A stretch of DNA of 64,000 nucleotides from Verrucomicrobiota bacterium (GTDB taxonomy: Bacteria; Verrucomicrobiota; Verrucomicrobiia; Opitutales; Opitutaceae), in contig JAFEGO010000094.1 of the NCBI GenBank assembly GCA_018239845.1, forward strand, positions 51,928 through 115,927, written 5' to 3'. The notes below the pieces were generated by a model that saw only the letters and a list, made by a program, of their open reading frames with translations, was not told the origin of the DNA and searched no databases. Shown in pieces: positions 52,201-58,200 of the stretch; positions within the stretch are counted from its first letter, which is position 1; the number at the start of each line of letters is the position of its first letter. Made by a program: the position numbers and the translations under genes.

Positions 52201-55200
52201 TTCCACTGGTAAGTCGGAGCCGGGTTGCCGGTGGCGGCCGCGGTAAACGTGACGGTATCGCCGACATTCGCAGTTTGCGCCTGCGGCTGGGTCGTGATGA
52301 CGGGGGCGGCGGTGACGGTCAGCGCGGCAGCGGCGCTGGTGACGCTGCCGGCGGTGTTGGTCACCGTGACGGTGTAGTCGCCGGCGTCGGCGAGCGCGGC
52401 GGCGGTGATGCTGTAGGTCGCCGCGGTGGCGCCCGAGATCGGGCTGCCGTTCAGGCTCCACTGGTAGGTCAGTGCCACGGGCACGCCGGTGGCCTCCACC
52501 GTCAACGAGACGGCGGAGCCGGCGGTCGTGCTGACGGCCGCGGGAGCCGTGATGATCTGCGGCGTGAGGGCGGGCGTCCACGTGGTGGGCGTGGTCTTCG
52601 CGGTGCCGTCCTTCTGGGTGTTGAGCACCCAGCTGACGTTGCTGTAATTGGCGATGTCGGCGGCGTTGGCCGTGGCGTCCCAGGTCTTGGCCCAGGTGAC
52701 GCGGCCGGCGAGGCTCACCGGCGTGCCGGCGGTCTGCGCGGTGCAGTTGTACTCGACAACGAGGGTGTTGGCGGCGGCCTGCTGCGTGGTGTTGGTGTTC
52801 AGATCCCAGCCGAGGGGATTGAGCATCGTGTCGTTCTCGCGGCAGTTGATCAGCACGACTTCGGTGGTGGCCGGTGCGTTCTGGTTCAGGCGGCCGAGGT
52901 AGGCGCCGGTGACACCGTCGGCGGCGCTGAAGAGACAGTTATAATAAACGAAGCCGTGGTTCGTCGCGGGATTGCGGACCTGCGTGAAGTACGTGTTGGA
53001 GCTGCGCATGTGCAGCTCGCAGTTCTCGAAGAAGATCGGGCCGTTGCCCCACATGAAGTCGGTGTCGCCCTCGATGTAGGTGTTCGCGATGTAGGTCGGG
53101 CCGTTGACGTTCAGCGTGTCCTGGTAGCTGGACAGGTTGACGTTGAGGATCGTGGTCTGGGAGTTGTCGGCGTTGTTGAAGTACAGCGCCTCGGCCTGGG
53201 TGCCGCCGAGCGGGGTGAAGTTCTTCACCGTGAGGTTGGTGAGAAGCGTACCGGTGCTGCTGCGGCCCTCGAAGGCGGCGCGGCCGTTGGTGCCCTGCGG
53301 ATTGAGCGTGTTGTTGTTGGCGTAGCCCACGATCGTGCCGGTGCGGCTCTCACCCCGGATCGTGAGGTTGTTCTTCGCGATCCAGTACACGATCTCGGTG
53401 TAGGTGCCCTGCTTGATGAAGAGCGTGGTCGGCGTGGTGTTGTTGGCCGGGACGTAGTCGAGGGCGGCCTGCACGCTGGCAAAGTCGCCGGAGCCGTCGG
53501 TCGCCACGGTGTAGGTGGCGGCGTTGGCCGCGGGGGCGCTGCGGGTGGTGAAGCTCCATGCGGCGCTGTCGCTGAAGCCGGCGAAGGTCGCACCCGTGCT
53601 GTCGAGGAAGACGCCGGCGTCGATCGTGACGTAGTAGGTCTTGCCGTAGGTCAGCGTGAGGTTGCGCGGGTAGATCGTGACCGTGCTGCCGTTGATCAGG
53701 ATCGGGTAGTAGCTGAAGCCGGCGAGCGTGCCGATGGTCTTGGTCTGGATCGGCAGCGGGAGCAGTGCCGCACTGGACGTGCGCGCGCCGCTCGCAGTGA
53801 AGTCGATGGTATCGACCGGCGTGCCGGGGGCGCTCGAGTCGAAGATCTTGATCTTACCGGAAAGGCCGGCGGTGACCGTCTGGTTGAACGTGAGGGTCAG
53901 CGGCGCGTCGGGGAAGACGCCGGTGGCCGCGGCCAGGGGCGCGCGGGCGGTGACGCTGAGCGCGGTGGAGACCAGGTTGACCGAGGCGATGGCGCTGGTG
54001 GTGGAGCCGGCGGAGTTGGTCACGACGACGGTGTAGTTACCCGCGTCGGCGGCCGAGGCGCTGGCGATCGTGTAGGTGCTGCTCGTGGCGTTGGAGATCG
54101 CGACGCCGTTCTTCTTCCATTGGTAGGTGGCGGCGGGGACGGCATCCACGCCGACGGAGAGATTAACCGCGGCGCCGGCGGCGACCGTCGCGCTGGCGGG
54201 CTGCGTCGTGATGATCGGGGCGTAGTTGACCGTGAGGACGGCGGCGGCGCTGGTGACGCTCCCCTGCCCGTTCGTGACGACCACCGTGTAGGTGCCGCCG
54301 TCGCTGACGGCGGTGCTGGCGATCGTGTAGGTGGCCGAGGTCGCGCCGTCGATGGCGGTGCCGTTCTTCTGCCACTGGTAGGTGACCGGGGCGGTGCCGC
54401 TGGCCACGACATTGAGAGAAACGGCGACGCCGGTCGAGACCGTGCGGCCGGTGGGCTGGACTTCGATGATCGGGGCGAAGGGCGCGGCGGTGACCGTGAC
54501 GGCGGTCGGCAGGCTCGTGACGCTGCCGCCGGCGTTGGTGATGATCACGCGGTAGCTGCCGGCTTGGGCCAGCTGGGCGTTGGTCAGCGTGAGCGCGGCG
54601 GTCGCGGCGGAGGCGTTGGCCCCCGAGTCGAGGTCGGCGTAGCTGCTGCCGTCGGCGCTGTACTGCCAGCGGTAGGTGGTGGCGCCGGCGGCGCTGGTCG
54701 TGAGGGTGAGGCTGTCACCCACGGTGACGGTGGAGCTCGCGGGCGGCTCGGTGAGGAAGTACGGCGCGGAGACGAGCCCGGCGAAGTTGCTCAGCTGGAG
54801 GGTGACCGGGTTCGAGGTCGAGTTCTGGAAGTGGTAGCCAAACTCGTTGAACGTGATCGAGGCGCTCGCGACGGAGAGACCGGAGGAGCCGCTGCTGTAC
54901 ACCCGGCGGTTGAGCACGGTGCCGGCGGTGGCGTGGTCCAGGAGGACACCGCCGCTGACGTTCACGGCGTTGGAGTTGGTGCCGAGGGTCACGGTGCCGG
55001 AGGTCGCGGCGGAGGGGCGGACGATCATGTCGACCAACTGGTTGTCGTTGATGGTGCCCAATGCGCCGCCGGTGCCGGTGCCCATGCCGTAGGGCGTGTT
55101 GATGTCGCTTTGGAACAGGCTGACCGGGCAGAACGGCACCGTGCTGGTGACGCTCTGCGGCTTCATGCTGACCGCGCCGGTGCTCTGGTAGAGTTCGATC

Positions 55201-58200
55201 CAGAGGCCCTTGTCGTCGGTGAAGTTGCCCGTGACCCCGGCGGGCGTGCCGCCGTCGTTGAAGAGGCCGAAGCCGGTGTACTTGAAGGCGACCGAGCCGT
55301 TGGTGCCGTAGCCGCCGTCGGCCAGCATCGAGAACGAGACCGGGAGGTTGTTGGTGCCCGAGACGGGCTTGCTGAGGACCAGCGGCTGGAAGCTGCTCGT
55401 GACCAGTGTGACCGTCGTGTTGGCGGGGATCGTGAACGTGTAGGTGTTGGTCTCGGCGTTGAAGCTCGCGGCGTTGGCGCTCAGGCGCGCGCCCGTCTGG
55501 TCGTAGGACTGCCAGGTCATCCCGCCGGCCGAAGCCACGGTGAGGCGGCTGCCGCCGCTGACTACGGTCGTGCCGGAGCTGGTGATGGCCACGGTGTATA
55601 CGCCGGAGTCGGCGGAGGTCGGAGCGGCGATCGTGTAGGTCGCGGACGTCGCGCCGGCGATGTCGGCGCCGTCCTTGCGCCACTGGTAGCTCAGGCCGCT
55701 GCCGCTCGCGGTCACGGCGAACGTCACGCCCGTGCCGGCCAACACAGCCTGGTTGGCTACGGGCTGCACGCTGATGACCGGGGCGGGCGACGAGACCGCG
55801 ACGACGGCGGCCGCGCTGACGGTGGTGCCGGCGGTGTTGGTGACGGCGACGGTGTAGCTGCCGGCGTCGGCGCCGGTGGCGCTGGCGATGCCGTAGGTGG
55901 CGGCGGTGGCGCCGGGGATGTCATTGCCGTCCTTCTTCCACTGATACGTGGCGGCCGGGATGGCGGCGACGGAAACCCCGAGGGTGGCGGCGTCGCCGGC
56001 GTTGAGGGAGGCGCCCGCGGGCGATGAGAGGATGATCGGCGCGAGCGCGGGGGCCCACGACGTGGTGGAGGTGCCGGACATCGAGGTGTTGAGCACCCAG
56101 ACCGGGTCGGTGAAATTGGCGATCTGCGTGTCGTTGGCGGGCGAGGTCCACTGGTAGGACCACGAGGCGCGCTGGCTCACATCGACGAGCGAATTGTCGC
56201 TGATCTTGCGGCTGTTGTACTCGGTGCAGTTGGTGAGCGCGGTGCCGGCGGGGATGGCCTGGCCGTTGGCATTCCAGCCGACGGGGAGGATGTGGTCGCC
56301 CAGGGTGCAGTTGAGGAGCACCATCTCGGTGTGGGGGCCGGCGTTCTGGTCGAGGCGGCCGAGGTAGCAGCCGGAGACGGGATTGGCGGAATTCTGGCTG
56401 TCGCCGGCGGCGGCGCTGAACTTGCAGTTCACATAGACGAAGCCGTGGTTGGTGGCGGGATTGCGGACCTGCGTGTAGTAGCTCTGGATGCTCATGGCCT
56501 TGAGCTCGCAGTTCACGAAGTACACCGGGCCGTTGCCCCACATGAAGTCGGTGTCGCCCTCGATGTAGCTGTCGCTGACGTAGGCCTGGCCGTTGATGAG
56601 GAGCGTGTCCTGGTAGCTGATCAGGTTAACGCCGGTGAGGATGGCCTGCATGCCGGTGGCGCTGCCGCTGAGGTAGATCGTCTCGGCCTGCGAGCCGGTC
56701 TTGGCGGTGAAGTTCTTCAGCGTGAGGTTGGTGATGACGATGCCGGTGCTGGTGCCGCGGCAGGTGAAAGCGGCGCGCCACGCGGTGCCGGTGGGGTTGA
56801 AGTTGTTGTTGTTGGCGTAGCCGATGACCACCCCGGCCCGACTCTCGCCGACAAACGTGAGGTTGCTCTTATTGATCCAGGAAACGAGCTCGGTGTAGGT
56901 GCCGTTCTTCACGAAAATCGTGGTCGGCGTGGTGTTGGCGGCGGGGATGAAGTCGAGCGCGGCCTGCACGGTGCAGAAATCGCCTGAGCCGTCAGCAGCG
57001 ACGGTCAGCTTGGTCGTGCCGACGGCGGGGCCGGCGGCCTTGGTGGAGAAGGTCCACGTCGAGTTGGCGCTGATGCCGCCGAAGGCCGCACCCGTGGAAT
57101 CGACGATCGCGCCCTCGTCGATCGTCACGTAATACGATTTTCCATACGTGAGCGTGCCGTTGCGCGGGAAGATCTTCAGCGTGTTGCCCGAGATCGTGAC
57201 CGGGTAGTAATTCATGCCGGACTGGCCGCCGATGGTCTGGCTCTGCACGGGCAGCGCGGCGATGGAGGCGTTGGCCGTGCGCACCGCGGCGGAGGCAAAG
57301 TTGATCGTGTCGACCGGGGTCGAGGGGCTGGACGCGTCGTAGAGCTTGATCGTGCCGGAGAGGCCGGCGGCGATGGCCTGGTTGAAGGTGATCGAGAGCG
57401 GGCGGTCGGGGAAGACGCCGGTCGCGGCGTTGGCCGGGAACGTCGAGGCGACTGCGAGCGACGGCGCGAGGACGTTGACGGTGGCGGTGGTGCTGGTGAC
57501 GGAGCTGACGGCATTGGTCGCGACGACAGTGTAGTTGCCGGCGGTGGCCCCGCTGGCGCCGGTGATCGTGTAGCTGGCGGACGTCGCACCGGGGATGATG
57601 ACGTTGTTAAACTTCCACTGGTAGGTGGGAGCGGGCGTGCCGCTGGCGACGGCGGTGAGCGTGAGCGAGTCGCCGGAGTTGAGGTTGCCGCCGACGGGCT
57701 GCGTCGTGAAGGCCGGAGCCTGGTTGACGGTGAGCTGGGCCGCGGCGCTCGGGGTGGAGCCGGTGGGATTGGTGACAACCACCCGGTAGAAGCCAGCGTC
57801 GGAGAGCTGGGCGGAGGAAATGGCGTAGGTCGCGGAGGTGGCGCCGGCGATGTCCGTGTAGGACGAACCATCGGGGCTGTAGCGCCACTGGTAGGTGGGC
57901 GTGGCCACGCTGACGGCGGTCACGCTGAACGTATTGGCGCCCCCGACCAAAATGGTCGCGGACTGCGGATCGGCGGAGATGGCGGGGGCGGCGTCGGTCG
58001 CGCTGACGTTGAGCGTGGCGGCATCGCTGGTCGCGGTGCCGGAGGAATTGGAGACAATGACGCGGTAGTCGGCGGCATCGGAGCTCTGCACGCCGGTGAT
58101 CGTGTAGGAGCTGGCCGTGGCGCCGGCGATATCGGCGAATGAGCCGCCGGAGGGCTTCTTCTGCCACTGGTACGTGAGCGTGGGGGCGCCGTTGGCGACG

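Noticed and set aside
34101..56027. Very long open frames (up to ~2,700 codons) on the plus strand opposite the giant gene
   Set aside because: They are mirror frames of a GC-rich gene that avoids TTA, CTA and TCA codons; the products are R/G/A-rich with no domain, and the minus-strand protein has clear catalytic motifs.
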